Positions 1 through 7,748 of a stretch of DNA of 20,170 bases are shown here, in pieces. A program made the translations under genes and the position numbers. The stretch lies in IMG/VR virus record IMGVR_UViG_3300036652_000384, positions 1 to 20,170 of that record; one strand, 5' to 3'. Source of the DNA: a virus. Below the pieces are notes generated by a model. The model was not told where the DNA came from, did no database searches, and saw nothing but the letters and a program-made list of their open reading frames with translations. How positions within the stretch are numbered: the first letter of the stretch is position 1; each line of letters opens with the position of its first letter.

Positions 1-625
1 CAATTCCAATCAGTTCACCATCGGAGTTAATAACGCCACCGCCGCTGTTTCCTGCTCTTATATTGGCATTGAGTGGTATTTTAGTTCCTGCACTTGCAAG
101 ATGGATTTCAGACACTGTTCCAACAGTTAAATCATATCCTTGGTCAGGATGTCCGATAGTAAAGATGCTTTCACCCACAGTTATATTGGTTGATAATGTT
201 AACGGGTTTCCTATCAAGTCAGGTGCACTGTTTTCTATGACCAACAACGCTAAGTCCTTGTCTTTATCGTACTTTTCTATCGTTAAATAGTGCGATTGAT
301 GGTCTATCGTATTGTAGTAGGCTCCCAAGTCTGTAGCATTGTTAGGGTTATAAACAATGTCTGTGACTACGTGAAAGGCTGTTAGAATGTGACGTTTGTC
401 GATAATAACCCCTGCGCCTATTTCGCCTTGTTTTTTGCTAACGCCGTTCGTTGTGATGGTTTCGTACTGAAATACAATGACAGTGTGATTCTTTAGGTTG
501 TTAATATCCGTTGTCTTTCCTTGATGAATCAATGTGCCTATGGTTAGGGAACCACTGAATGTTGAGGCTTGAACTGAACTGCAAAAAGCAACCCATAGCA
601 ATGCTAATATTAATATAATTTTCAT
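1..625 (-). CDS. Secreted trypsin-like (DegP/HtrA-type) serine protease, C-terminus outside window
   Basis: The reading frame is open to the left edge; 208 residues are visible and there is no stop, so the gene is truncated by the window. Residues 1-20 form a Sec signal peptide: a Lys near the start, a hydrophobic core (IILILALLWVAF) and a likely signal peptidase I site after SVQA. The chymotrypsin-fold triad is complete and in order: His85 in LTAFHVV, Asp124 in KDKDLALL and Ser194 in AGNSGGGV. An intact oxyanion-hole glycine precedes the Ser. No PDZ domain is seen in the visible part. The start has a GGAGA site that overlaps the stop of the preceding fibre gene, so the two are co-transcribed. 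A host-type exported protease at the end of a phage tail-fibre cassette is unusual. It may act on surface proteins during entry or be a lysogenic-conversion gene; the role is inference, the fold assignment is firm. Confidence 0.87.
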   Translation of the reverse strand, partial: MKIILILALLWVAFCSSVQASTFSGSLTIGTLIHQGKTTDINNLKNHTVIVFQYETITTNGVSKKQGEIGAGVIIDKRHILTAFHVVTDIVYNPNNATDLGAYYNTIDHQSHYLTIEKYDKDKDLALLVIENSAPDLIGNPLTLSTNITVGESIFTIGHPDQGYDLTVGTVSEIHLASAGTKIPLNANIRAGNSGGGVINSDGELIGI

Positions 626-633
626 GGTTTCTC

Positions 634-1686
634 CTATCCGCTTACTTTAGCTGATGCTCCGGTAGCTGAACTGTACCAGTTGAATGAACCGTCATTCTTG
701 ATTCTGCCCATTTCAAACTTGGTTACGAAAGTTATGCCTGTATTACCACTTGTATTCGTTCCTGCAATATCTGTCATGCTGGTTGCTCCGCTGATTGTAA
801 TGTCTTTACAAGAAGTGTGACGCATAAAGTACCGTCCAGCAGGAAGTGAGACGGTTGCCGCTGATCCACCTGTTACCGCTTGGAGTGTACTAGGGTTTGC
901 TAAAGTCCCATTTGAAGCAAACGTTGTTGCCGCTTGGGTTGTTCCTGATACTAGTTTTAACGTCTTTCCCGCATTGATAATGATGTTTCCTATGGTATTT
1001 GAATCCCTGATAGTAAGATTAGTACTGTTCGAAGTCACGGTTCCGTAAGTCAGTCCACCGCCGTAAAAATCTGTCCCTGATAGGACGATGGAAGAGGATG
1101 CCCCACTAAATGTAAACCCTGTGACAGTATCACAGAGCCAATTTGCACAGGTAAAGATAGATGCTCCTAGAGTCAACGATCTAGTAGCGGCGTTATTACT
1201 TGTAAATGAAGAACAATTGATCGGGAAATTTCCACTTGTGATGGCGCCGTTCGTTAGCGTAATTCCTTGCGATGTGGCATTAAGCGCATCCTGAAGTGTC
1301 CATCCCCCGCCGACTCCTGCAAATAAAATGCCCGCTGCCCAAGAACCACCTGCACAAGCTATAGTTTTTCCTGTTGATGTAGCGACAAATTTAAAAGTGC
1401 CATTAAATGTCCATGTCATAGCTGCAATTCTTGTTAAATTCCCAAAAACAGACAGCGTTCCATTTCCCGCAAATGTAGGTGTTATTGCCCCTGTAAAATT
1501 TAAACTTAAGCAGCTGATTGTTCCGCTTGTTGTAATGACAGTAGAAGTTCCGCTGAGTCCATCTATAAATACATCATCAGTGCTCGTTGGAACGCTTGCC
1601 CCCCCTGCGCCGCCGCTTGATGAAGCCCAATTCGTTGTCAGTGAAGCGTTCCACGTTCCTGTCCCTACGAAATACCTACTCGCCAT
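634..1686 (-). CDS. Beta-rich tail fibre or spike protein
   Basis: A 350-residue protein very rich in Thr, Ser, Gly, Ala and Asn, with regularly spaced hydrophobic residues typical of a beta-solenoid. The N-terminus (RYFVGTGTWNASLTTNWAS, followed by a Gly/Ala-rich stretch and PTSTDDVFID) resembles a motif common at the start of repetitive phage fibre and surface-adhesin proteins. No enzymatic motif is visible. The C-terminal part (FVTKFEMGRIKNDGSFNWYS) looks like a small globular tip. The start codon follows a weak AGGATGGTG site that begins at the stop codon of the upstream tail fibre, so the two are probably translated as a pair. Likely a receptor-binding or decoration protein on the tail; the exact role is inferred from position and composition. 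Confidence 0.7.
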   Translation of the reverse strand: MASRYFVGTGTWNASLTTNWASSSGGAGGASVPTSTDDVFIDGLSGTSTVITTSGTISCLSLNFTGAITPTFAGNGTLSVFGNLTRIAAMTWTFNGTFKFVATSTGKTIACAGGSWAAGILFAGVGGGWTLQDALNATSQGITLTNGAITSGNFPINCSSFTSNNAATRSLTLGASIFTCANWLCDTVTGFTFSGASSSIVLSGTDFYGGGLTYGTVTSNSTNLTIRDSNTIGNIIINAGKTLKLVSGTTQAATTFASNGTLANPSTLQAVTGGSAATVSLPAGRYFMRHTSCKDITISGATSMTDIAGTNTSGNTGITFVTKFEMGRIKNDGSFNWYSSATGASAKVSG

Positions 1687-1697
1687 ATGTCACCATC

Positions 1698-3032
1698 CTA
1701 TATCTCATATATGACCATTTCTCCTGTTGTTGCATCTTGTTCGATGGAGTATTTACCCCAAAAACTAAGTATTTGCCCTACTGGAATTGCATAGGTTCCA
1801 AGTCCTGTGGGTGATAAAGCTCTGAAAGCAATTAGGTCTGCTGCGCTAATAAATCCTGATTGTGAAGTTGTAGCATCTGGATGCTGACTAGATCCACCAG
1901 CGCCGACATGGGTCAAAGGAGCGGTGTTATTGATTTGCGTCTGAACGTTTGATGTGAGCGTATTGAGATAGCTTAATATCGTATTCGTGACATCTGCATT
2001 CCCGATTGAGGTTGCTGGAATGCCTGTTGGGATATAAGCGACATTGACTATACCGCCGTTTAAATCTGAGGCCGATCTTGTCGTCAAATCTGCTATGCTG
2101 CTCATCGTTTTATCAATTTGAGCAAAGGTATAATCGTTTGTTGCAGCTACTACATTGCCTAACCTGCCGAATACGGAAGGAACAGCATCTGTGTTGTCAA
2201 TTTTCTGCCATATTGTACCGTTAGATACAATCCAATCCCCGACATCGAAACTAATTGTAAACTGCGTTCCTGCTACGCTGACAACATAATAATTCCCTTT
2301 TAAAGTCGTTGGAGTTGCCGTAAGTGTTGGCGTATTCGTTGACGCATTCCAAGCGCCTTGATATTCTAATGCACCTACAACAGCATCAGGCAATTGAGCA
2401 ATAGGTACTTTTGCGCCGCTATCTAGTGAAGCGTATCCGTTAGCTTGAGCTTTTTCTGAGGAAAGCTGTCTAGCCGTAATTTGTGTTTGAGCATTGGATG
2501 AAAGTGAACTAATGTAACTTAATTTTGTATTATCCACATCTGCATTGCCGATAGACGTTGCAGGGATGGCAGTCGGAAACCTAGCTACATTCAATGTTCC
2601 GCTTGACAAGTCGCTTGCTGAGCGAGTGGCTAAGTCTAATAAGCTTGATGCGGTTTTGCTGATCTTTGTCCATGCGATAGCGGCTGAAGCGTTGATGTCT
2701 ATATCTACAATTGAACCATCCAGTATTTTTGCTGAATTTACTGCTCCATCAGCTAACTGTATTGCTGTAATGGTTGCATTGGCTATCTGCGCCGCTGTGA
2801 CTGCCAATAAGTCTAGTTTAGCGGTGGTTACAGCTAAGTCCGCTATATTCGCCGTTGCTATGCCGCCATTCGCTACAAACGCATTGTAGGCTGTTACAAA
2901 GGTATCAAAGTAGGCATAGATTTCATCGAAGCAAGCTTTACGCAAGGCAGGATCTGCGACTTGATCTGTTGCAAGATTTGGGTCAAGCGCGATTAAATTT
3001 GTTTTATTAATCGATGTGACAGGTGTTGTCAT
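1698..3032 (-). CDS. Tail fibre protein with internal duplication
   Basis: A 444-residue fibre-like protein. Residues about 55-120 form a low-complexity Ala/Ile/Thr/Asp-rich stretch with repeated short units, as in fibre shafts. Two hallmark fibre motifs are present: GYASLDSGAKVPIAQLPD and SVFGRLGNVVAATNDYTFAQ. A 60-residue block occurs twice (about residues 126-185 and 308-367), both copies centred on IPATSIGNADV. The N-terminal 50 residues lack repeats and may attach to the tail. The start has an excellent AAAGGAGG site. The gene is preceded by the nozzle-like gene and followed at once by a second fibre gene. It probably forms a trimeric adsorption fibre; family assignment is by motif and context. 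Confidence 0.82.
   Translation of the reverse strand: MTTPVTSINKTNLIALDPNLATDQVADPALRKACFDEIYAYFDTFVTAYNAFVANGGIATANIADLAVTTAKLDLLAVTAAQIANATITAIQLADGAVNSAKILDGSIVDIDINASAAIAWTKISKTASSLLDLATRSASDLSSGTLNVARFPTAIPATSIGNADVDNTKLSYISSLSSNAQTQITARQLSSEKAQANGYASLDSGAKVPIAQLPDAVVGALEYQGAWNASTNTPTLTATPTTLKGNYYVVSVAGTQFTISFDVGDWIVSNGTIWQKIDNTDAVPSVFGRLGNVVAATNDYTFAQIDKTMSSIADLTTRSASDLNGGIVNVAYIPTGIPATSIGNADVTNTILSYLNTLTSNVQTQINNTAPLTHVGAGGSSQHPDATTSQSGFISAADLIAFRALSPTGLGTYAIPVGQILSFWGKYSIEQDATTGEMVIYEI
1932..2111 (-). repeat. Tail fibre 60-codon repeat, copy B
   Basis: Encodes the second copy (KTMSSIADLTTRSASDL to NVQTQI) of a 60-residue block in the tail fibre. By hand alignment 42 of 60 residues match copy A with no gaps. 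IPATSIGNADV is identical in both. Confidence 0.85.
2478..2657 (-). repeat. Tail fibre 60-codon repeat, copy A
   Basis: Encodes the first copy (KTASSLLDLATRSASDL to NAQTQI) of the tail-fibre block repeated at 1932-2111. The copies are much less alike in DNA than in protein, so the duplication is old and kept by selection on the protein. Confidence 0.85.
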
Positions 3033-3050
3033 AAATAACCTCCTTTATTA

Positions 3051-3079
3051 ATTATACCGCAAATCCCTTTATTTTCCTA
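3051..3079 (-). promoter_or_regulatory. Possible promoter upstream of the tail fibre gene
   Basis: In the 49-bp gap before the tail fibre gene, the minus strand has a perfect TATAAT (3051-3056) preceded by GCGG. A weak -35 (TAGGAA, 3074-3079) lies 17 bp upstream. The -35 matches only three of six consensus bases, so this is tentative. It would give the fibre genes and protease their own transcript. Confidence 0.3.
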
Positions 3080-3081
3080 TA

Positions 3082-4662
3082 TTATTTTCCTGAACTTCTT
3101 CCTTTGAACTTGTCCTTGAAAATCTTTACAGGTTCATCACGGTTATTCTCCCAAAGAACCTGTGTGTATTTGGAGAGTCTTGAATAATCGAACAAGATTT
3201 CATTTGGATTATTTACAGTGTCAGTAAAATTGATGTTGGCATACCTAGCAAATCCCCAACGCGAGACACCTTCAACAAAGATTTCATTGATGATGATGTT
3301 CGCCATGACATCGGTATTGGATGTGAATATAAAGGTAATATCCAATGTTGCAGGAACGAGCCATTGTTTGGATTCCACTAAGTATGCGTCCCAAAACGTT
3401 TCAAATCCACTAAATTCAGCCGATAATGCGTTAGAATACCGCTTGAAGAAAACAAAAGTACCTGTAGACTTTGTGGATTCGTTCCAATCACTAAACAGAG
3501 TGGTGTCAAACTTCTGCAAATGTTTGGCGCTTCCTGCAAAGTACAATGTCCCATTTAAAGAGACATAAGACTTGGCGTTGAACGTCAACCAATCCGTATA
3601 CCATTCTTTATTACGGGTATCATAGGCATAGGTGTAATCCACTCCCGACTTTTGGAACGATAGCAGATAGAGAAACTTCTCCGAATGGAACACGCCCACG
3701 GCTGCGCCTTTCTCTGCGTCTGTGAGTCCCAAGCCAACAAAGTCAATCTTTCCTTGCATCAGTGACCTTGTGGCGTACTGCCTGCTTCCCCCAGATGAAG
3801 TCACGATATATACCTCATGCGCTCCATTGTCCGATAGGAAGATAATGGTTTGCGTGCCGTCTGGATAGGTGACTGTGGCAATGGATCGGCAAGCAATCAC
3901 CCCATGTTCCGTGTTTAAGAAGGTGCTTGCTGCGTAATTGGTCGCATCCGTTCCCGTTAAAATTGCCCAACCTCTGCGCATGGGGATTAAACAAACGGAA
4001 TCATACTCTACGCCATCGCCGTTTACAAAGTCATTGTCTCTTTCGAGTTGAAAAAAGAAAGTAATCGGAAAGTAATTGAAAATGTACGACTTGGAATAAA
4101 AGATCGTATCGCTCCCTGGGCTAACAAACACATGCCCTGTGAAGTTCCAAATGAACTTGTTACCCAACAGGTTAATCGCTGCCAATCCATTTGCAGGAGC
4201 AGGACCTGCATCGTCTGCGGCAGGCGCTACCAAAGTTACGGCTGTGCCATCATACTGCTTTAAAGCGCCTGTGTCGGCGATTAAAAGCCTTGAAACCACG
4301 GCTGAGTTGGTAAACCCAATCGAGTGGATGTCGGACGTTGCCAAGGCGGCTGTCATGGTCTGTGCGACAAAGGCAGTCGTACCGTTGAATTGATAGAGTG
4401 TTGTTCCGCTTGTGGCGTATATCTTATCGCCTGCGCTGGTGGACGGCGATATTTTATAGGCAGTCAGATAGGCAATGACCGCCGCTAAAGCAGAAGTCGT
4501 TAAAGGAACGGTTCCTGGACGCTTTGACAAGTCCCCATCTTCGTCTTGATAGCAATTTTTCATCCGTGGTGACTGCCCTTTAGGTATCAACGAAAATTGT
4601 ACGGCAGTATTACACCCGAGATAGGAAGTTGTCTCTAATTCGAACTTGTTTTCGTAAGCCAT
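3082..4662 (-). CDS. Tail nozzle / stabilisation protein (P22 gp10-like role)
   Basis: A 526-residue virion protein. The N-terminal region has the pattern usual for phage stabilisation and tail-tube B proteins: a short strand, then SPRMKNCYQDEDGDLSKRPGT, then a run of beta-propeller-like blades (for example GDKIYATSGTTLYQFNG, RLLIADTGALKQYDG and GTQTIIFLSDNGAHEVYIV). There are no catalytic motifs. It lies after the adaptor-like genes and before the tail fibres, as gp10 does in P22-type genomes. Two ATG codons are in tandem; the GGAGG site is only 2 nt from the first and 5 nt from the second, so the second (4662) is preferred. The Shine-Dalgarno overlaps the stop of the preceding gene. The role is inferred from the motif and gene order. 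Confidence 0.72.
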   Translation of the reverse strand: MAYENKFELETTSYLGCNTAVQFSLIPKGQSPRMKNCYQDEDGDLSKRPGTVPLTTSALAAVIAYLTAYKISPSTSAGDKIYATSGTTLYQFNGTTAFVAQTMTAALATSDIHSIGFTNSAVVSRLLIADTGALKQYDGTAVTLVAPAADDAGPAPANGLAAINLLGNKFIWNFTGHVFVSPGSDTIFYSKSYIFNYFPITFFFQLERDNDFVNGDGVEYDSVCLIPMRRGWAILTGTDATNYAASTFLNTEHGVIACRSIATVTYPDGTQTIIFLSDNGAHEVYIVTSSGGSRQYATRSLMQGKIDFVGLGLTDAEKGAAVGVFHSEKFLYLLSFQKSGVDYTYAYDTRNKEWYTDWLTFNAKSYVSLNGTLYFAGSAKHLQKFDTTLFSDWNESTKSTGTFVFFKRYSNALSAEFSGFETFWDAYLVESKQWLVPATLDITFIFTSNTDVMANIIINEIFVEGVSRWGFARYANINFTDTVNNPNEILFDYSRLSKYTQVLWENNRDEPVKIFKDKFKGRSSGK

Positions 4663-4671
4663 CATACCCTC

Positions 4672-5313
4672 CTATCGGTAATTTGCTGCCATGTTCTGAG
4701 AAGGCACAATGCCGCCAGTTGTTGCGCTACTCGAATCCATGTTCGCTTGAATCACAATCGGAACCTCCGCAACAGCTATACTGCGCATGGTTGTGGCATT
4801 CGCGGTATCGTTCAAACTGTGGAATATCTGTGCAAGTGCTTCGTATTGAATTAATCGAACGGCTTGCATCGGGATATCCAATGTCTGTGATTCGCTTGTT
4901 ATCTTCGCGTGTAAAGCGCGGTAGTGGAGTACATAACTTCCTGCCCCTTTAATGTGAATCGGGTCATTAGCCGACTCTTTAAACCATCCTGACGGTGCAT
5001 CAAATGAGGTGCGGTGCAAAAACGTGCTTCCTGAGACTTCGGGTGCAACGAGAATCTTGATGGGACTGTACATATCTGCAATATTCACGCCACTGATTTG
5101 AAACGTGACATAGCCATTTGCCGCTAATGTGAGAGGATCGGAAATCTTTTTACGAAAGATAATTCCTGCGTACTTCCATAGGGCTTGGGTCATGTAGTAA
5201 TAAATATAGGTGTTCTGATCGGTTGCAGAGTTGCCCAGCTGAGCAATGTTCATCTTTCCTTGCTTCTTGATTTGGCTGTTTAGGTCGCCTACGGTAAAAT
5301 CGTAATCGCTCAT
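4672..5313 (-). CDS. Virion structural protein, probably tail/neck
   Basis: A 213-residue protein that starts 4 nt inside the end of the preceding adaptor-like gene (ATGA-type overlap), which suggests translational coupling. The N-terminal 45 residues are helical and polar (DLNSQIKKQGKMNIAQLGNS). The middle is beta-rich (GYVTFQISGVNIADMYSPIK) and the C-terminal third is helical (AVRLIQYEALAQIFHSL). No enzyme motif or membrane segment is seen. Its place between the adaptor-like and nozzle-like genes points to a neck or tail component. I do not recognise a named family. Confidence 0.62.
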   Translation of the reverse strand: MSDYDFTVGDLNSQIKKQGKMNIAQLGNSATDQNTYIYYYMTQALWKYAGIIFRKKISDPLTLAANGYVTFQISGVNIADMYSPIKILVAPEVSGSTFLHRTSFDAPSGWFKESANDPIHIKGAGSYVLHYRALHAKITSESQTLDIPMQAVRLIQYEALAQIFHSLNDTANATTMRSIAVAEVPIVIQANMDSSSATTGGIVPSQNMAANYR

Positions 5314-5918
5314 TTATTTCCCCATCCCGACTCTTTTGGCTTCTGTACCCCGATATTCAAGTTATAGGAGCTGGCGACTTGCTTCTTCATCATGTTGTAG
5401 GTTGCGGTGTACTGCTGGCTGGCAATCAACCAAGGCACATACCGCGCTGTACGTCCTGGCATGGCATTAATGGCTTCGGGTGTAAGAAAGTATTGCGACT
5501 CGATATAAGACGTGTATAATGGCTTAAAGCGGTCGTCTAAATCAATTACATCCGTCATGGCTGTGAATGTGGTCATGTAGCGGTAATAGTCAATTAAGAG
5601 TGTATCTACCTTTGCGAACGGATAAGGCACTTCAAAGTTACCGTTGTAGATGGTATACACTGGGGTTACAGGTAGATTCAAGTTATTGTCCAAGTCGCTT
5701 TGATACCGCAATCGGCGAATCTCTTTTAGATTAGCAGGAAGTGCATAGGATAAGGTTGTCGTGTCTATGGCTAAAGTTGTACTAGCTGGAATGAAGATAC
5801 GGAGCATGAAGTCAGCCTGTGCCTGTGTACACCACTTGATGACTTTGATATCGTCTAATGCCCCTTGTGGTAAGATTTGTTCGCTTTCAAATCGGATATC
5901 TGACAGAGTTGTTGCCAT
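5310..5918 (-). CDS. Head-to-tail adaptor-like protein
   Basis: A 202-residue protein with the architecture of podovirus tail adaptor proteins (the P22 gp4 / T7 gp11 type of role). It has an N-terminal helical segment with an acidic patch (DDIKVIKWCTQAQADFMLR), a central beta-rich domain (TTTLSYALPANLKEIRRLRY) and a helical C-terminus containing DLDDRFKPLYTSYIESQYF, similar to the helix found in adaptor families. The start codon follows the upstream stop directly (TAA-ATG) with an AGGGG site in front. Gene order (capsid, small proteins, this gene, nozzle-like gene) supports the role. The assignment is by pattern, not by a diagnostic motif. Confidence 0.62.
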   Translation of the reverse strand: MATTLSDIRFESEQILPQGALDDIKVIKWCTQAQADFMLRIFIPASTTLAIDTTTLSYALPANLKEIRRLRYQSDLDNNLNLPVTPVYTIYNGNFEVPYPFAKVDTLLIDYYRYMTTFTAMTDVIDLDDRFKPLYTSYIESQYFLTPEAINAMPGRTARYVPWLIASQQYTATYNMMKKQVASSYNLNIGVQKPKESGWGNK

Positions 5919-6227
5919 TTAATTCCCCTCGATTGCGATCAAATTCTTTCCTGAACTTGCACAAACCACTGTCAAAGCGCCTGTATAAATGTTTCCGTGA
6001 CCTGCCGCCATTTCATAGCTCCCACCATTTGCGTTTAAGCGAATGCCTGTGTTTAAAGCTGCGGTAGCACCAATGCCTAGGTACATTGTCGTATCTGAAT
6101 CGTTGATGAATAAGGCATAACGTCTTGCAACGTTCGCTGAGAGGACGGGAAAAGTCTGTGTCGAACTTAAGGTAGTGATGGTTGCGGGTGTAGCGACTGC
6201 GTAAGCACTGGCTAATGATCCTGACAT
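5919..6227 (-). CDS. Small beta-rich virion-associated protein
   Basis: A 102-residue protein made largely of predicted beta strands. The core (RRYALFINDSDTTMYLGIG, then GSYEM, GNIYTGALTVVC and NLIAIEG) looks like a single beta-sandwich domain of the sort seen in small phage head or tail decoration proteins. The AGGAGG site lies inside the last codons of the preceding gene, 6 nt from its stop. It is probably a minor structural protein; I do not know its exact function. Confidence 0.62.
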   Translation of the reverse strand: MSGSLASAYAVATPATITTLSSTQTFPVLSANVARRYALFINDSDTTMYLGIGATAALNTGIRLNANGGSYEMAAGHGNIYTGALTVVCASSGKNLIAIEGN

Positions 6228-6229
6228 GA

Positions 6230-6496
6230 TTAAACCTCCTTCGTAAATTCAAGCATCTTTTCATTGCTCCACTTGATCCAACCTCTAGGCGGATTCTTCT
6301 TCTTCACTAATTCCATTAATTCCGAACGTTTTAAAACAGGTAACACTATTTTGACCGCTTCCGCTTCTTTTGGCTTCTCAACCAATTGTGTTAAGAGGCG
6401 GTTATTTTCCATGAGTTGGACTAAAATGTGATACAGCAATGACCGATCCGGCGTGGTAATGTTCTGCGTGACTTCTTCTAAACTCATTAAGGCCAT
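6230..6496 (-). CDS. Small protein with basic, SAP-like C-terminal half
   Basis: An 88-residue protein. Residues 1-45 are helical (SLLYHILVQLMENNRLLTQL). Residues 53-88 are rich in Lys with the pattern LKRSELMELVKKKNPPRGW followed by a short helix. This resembles helix-extended-loop-helix nucleic-acid-binding modules such as SAP, but I cannot assign it with certainty. A strong GGAGG site starts at the stop codon of the Rossmann-fold gene. Function unknown; it lies within the virion cassette. Confidence 0.6.
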   Translation of the reverse strand: MALMSLEEVTQNITTPDRSLLYHILVQLMENNRLLTQLVEKPKEAEAVKIVLPVLKRSELMELVKKKNPPRGWIKWSNEKMLEFTKEV

Positions 6497-6506
6497 AGTA
6501 ATCCTC

Positions 6507-7220
6507 CTACCATTGTTTCATGTAATATTCGGTATCTTCCAATGCGCCTAACAGAAAATACTTTTCCTTGACTAATTGATAATACCCTGCATTCGTTAAG
6601 GCTTTGACTTCTTCTTGCTCGATGTGAAGCAATCTTTTGTTCAATTCCTGCCAACGGTCACTGTATTTTTTTTGGGTTTCCGTCTGCTTCTGTTCTTCAA
6701 ATCCGTATAAATGTGGGGCTTTGAGTAAGTCCGACTCTTTCGGAATCTTCACAATAATACCCATGCCTCGGGCTAATCCAATGAAGTACTCGCACGAAGG
6801 GCGTTGATCCATGTACTCCGATCCTTGCGCCATATCCACGCCGTACAAATGAATCTCCTTGTACCCTTCATCTATTGCCATCGCCAACATCCAACTAATT
6901 GAGTTAGTGAAGTACGTACCGTATTTAGCGGTCATTATAGCTCTTGGATACGATTTTGAGTTCGGAATGTCCTTATGTTGCTCCTGCATGTAAACAGGGC
7001 ATGGTAAGGCTCGTAGACCGTCTAAATAAGTGCCTATTCCGTTTCGTACGGACATTGTTTCTAACTGTTCTCTCGGGTGAATATCGAACCAACGGGTGAT
7101 GTTATCGGCTTTTATTTGAGTGTGAAGGTCGTTCAACCCCCATATTTCAAATTCTTTATTGTTGAATGGTGCTAAATGTAAACTGGAAATGGCAAATCCG
7201 CAAATGGCTACTTTCTTCAT
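6507..7220 (-). CDS. Rossmann-fold protein of unknown function in the virion cassette
   Basis: A 237-residue protein. The start at 7220 is chosen over an upstream in-frame start at 7355 because it has a GAGGAGA site and because a structured intergenic region lies in between. The N-terminus (KKVAICGFAISSLHLAPF) is a Rossmann-type beta-alpha-beta start. It is followed by FEIWGLND and a WFDIH segment, then TNSISWMLAMAIDEGYKEIHLYGVDMA and QRPSCEYFIGLARGMG. This pattern is shared by a family of phage proteins that look like nucleotide- or sugar-nucleotide-binding enzymes related to DUF115/MptE-like and glycosyltransferase-like folds. A Gln/Lys/Glu-rich helical tail (residues 170-230) follows. No catalytic residue can be named with confidence. 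Enzymes are rare among head genes, so it may modify the virion or a nucleotide; that is inference. Confidence 0.66.
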   Translation of the reverse strand: MKKVAICGFAISSLHLAPFNNKEFEIWGLNDLHTQIKADNITRWFDIHPREQLETMSVRNGIGTYLDGLRALPCPVYMQEQHKDIPNSKSYPRAIMTAKYGTYFTNSISWMLAMAIDEGYKEIHLYGVDMAQGSEYMDQRPSCEYFIGLARGMGIIVKIPKESDLLKAPHLYGFEEQKQTETQKKYSDRWQELNKRLLHIEQEEVKALTNAGYYQLVKEKYFLLGALEDTEYYMKQW

Positions 7221-7246
7221 ACATTCTCCTCTGTATCTCCAATGAT

Positions 7247-7300
7247 CGAACGGGAAACAAGTGGAGTCGCTTGCTTGTCGAATGCCTTCTATCCCGTTCG
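7247..7300 (-). other. Intergenic inverted repeat (long stem-loop)
   Basis: The only sizeable gap in the capsid region (7221-7306) holds a perfect 9-bp inverted repeat: CGAACGGGA at 7247-7255 and TCCCGTTCG at 7292-7300. A nested 5-bp repeat (ACAAG/CTTGT, 7257-7261 and 7274-7278) lies inside it. The structure begins 6 nt after the upstream stop. No U-tract follows, so it is not a standard terminator. It may be a processing or stability element between high-expression capsid genes and lower-expression genes. Confidence 0.55.
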
Positions 7301-7306
7301 TTGTAA

Positions 7307-7738
7307 TTAAGAAGTCGTAAATACGACCGATCCAACATTGCCCTTGATGTACCAACGAGTCGTAGAAAGGCTAATCAGGTCTAAACTCGTTGGCCCTGTC
7401 GTTCCGGTGTTCATCGTGGCTATGTTGTTTGTTCCATCAAACGTAGCTCCGCTAGAGTTAATGACAATCGTCAAACTTGTGGTACCTGCCGTAGCAATGA
7501 TAGTCTTGCGGTATCCTGCGGCTGTAGTGTTCCTCGGTGTAGCTAAAGGCTGAGTCAATGTGTAGTAGGCAGCGGCTTGGGTAGAAGAAACCAAAGCCGT
7601 TCCTGCTGATCGCAATGCCGTGCCTGTTGCGCTTGCTGAGGTTCCTGCCACCGTCTGCGGAATGTCGATTGCTCCGTCAAACTGAATATATCCGTCATGG
7701 TCAGACGTAGTAAAATCACTTGGATTTTGTAAGCTCAT
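7307..7738 (-). CDS. Small beta-rich capsid-associated protein
   Basis: A 143-residue protein immediately downstream of the major capsid gene. The start at 7738 is preferred over an upstream in-frame start inside the capsid gene because it has a TAGGAG site at good spacing. The first 30 residues are polar (SLQNPSDFTTSDHDGYIQFDG). The rest is rich in Thr, Ala, Ser and Gly with alternating hydrophobics (KTIIATAGTTSLTIVINSSG, RWYIKGNVGSVVFTT), consistent with a beta-sandwich decoration or head-fibre protein. No enzyme motif is seen. The role is inferred from the position after the coat gene and from composition. Confidence 0.63.
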   Translation of the reverse strand: MSLQNPSDFTTSDHDGYIQFDGAIDIPQTVAGTSASATGTALRSAGTALVSSTQAAAYYTLTQPLATPRNTTAAGYRKTIIATAGTTSLTIVINSSGATFDGTNNIATMNTGTTGPTSLDLISLSTTRWYIKGNVGSVVFTTS

Positions 7739-7748
7739 TTCATCACTC

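Noticed and set aside
1574-1580. CTGATGA on the minus strand, like the hammerhead core
   Set aside because: It lies inside the fibre gene and has no nearby GAAA strand, no stem II partner and no cleavage triplet in the right order.
1328-1714. Open reading frame of 128 codons on the plus strand
   Set aside because: Antisense to the Thr/Gly-rich fibre gene, with no Shine-Dalgarno; its Pro/Val-rich composition is the complement of the fibre codons.
6301-6350. CGTTTTAAAACAGG, similar to the shared operator core
   Set aside because: It lies in the coding part of the 88-residue gene, lacks -35/-10 boxes around it and keeps only the central bases.
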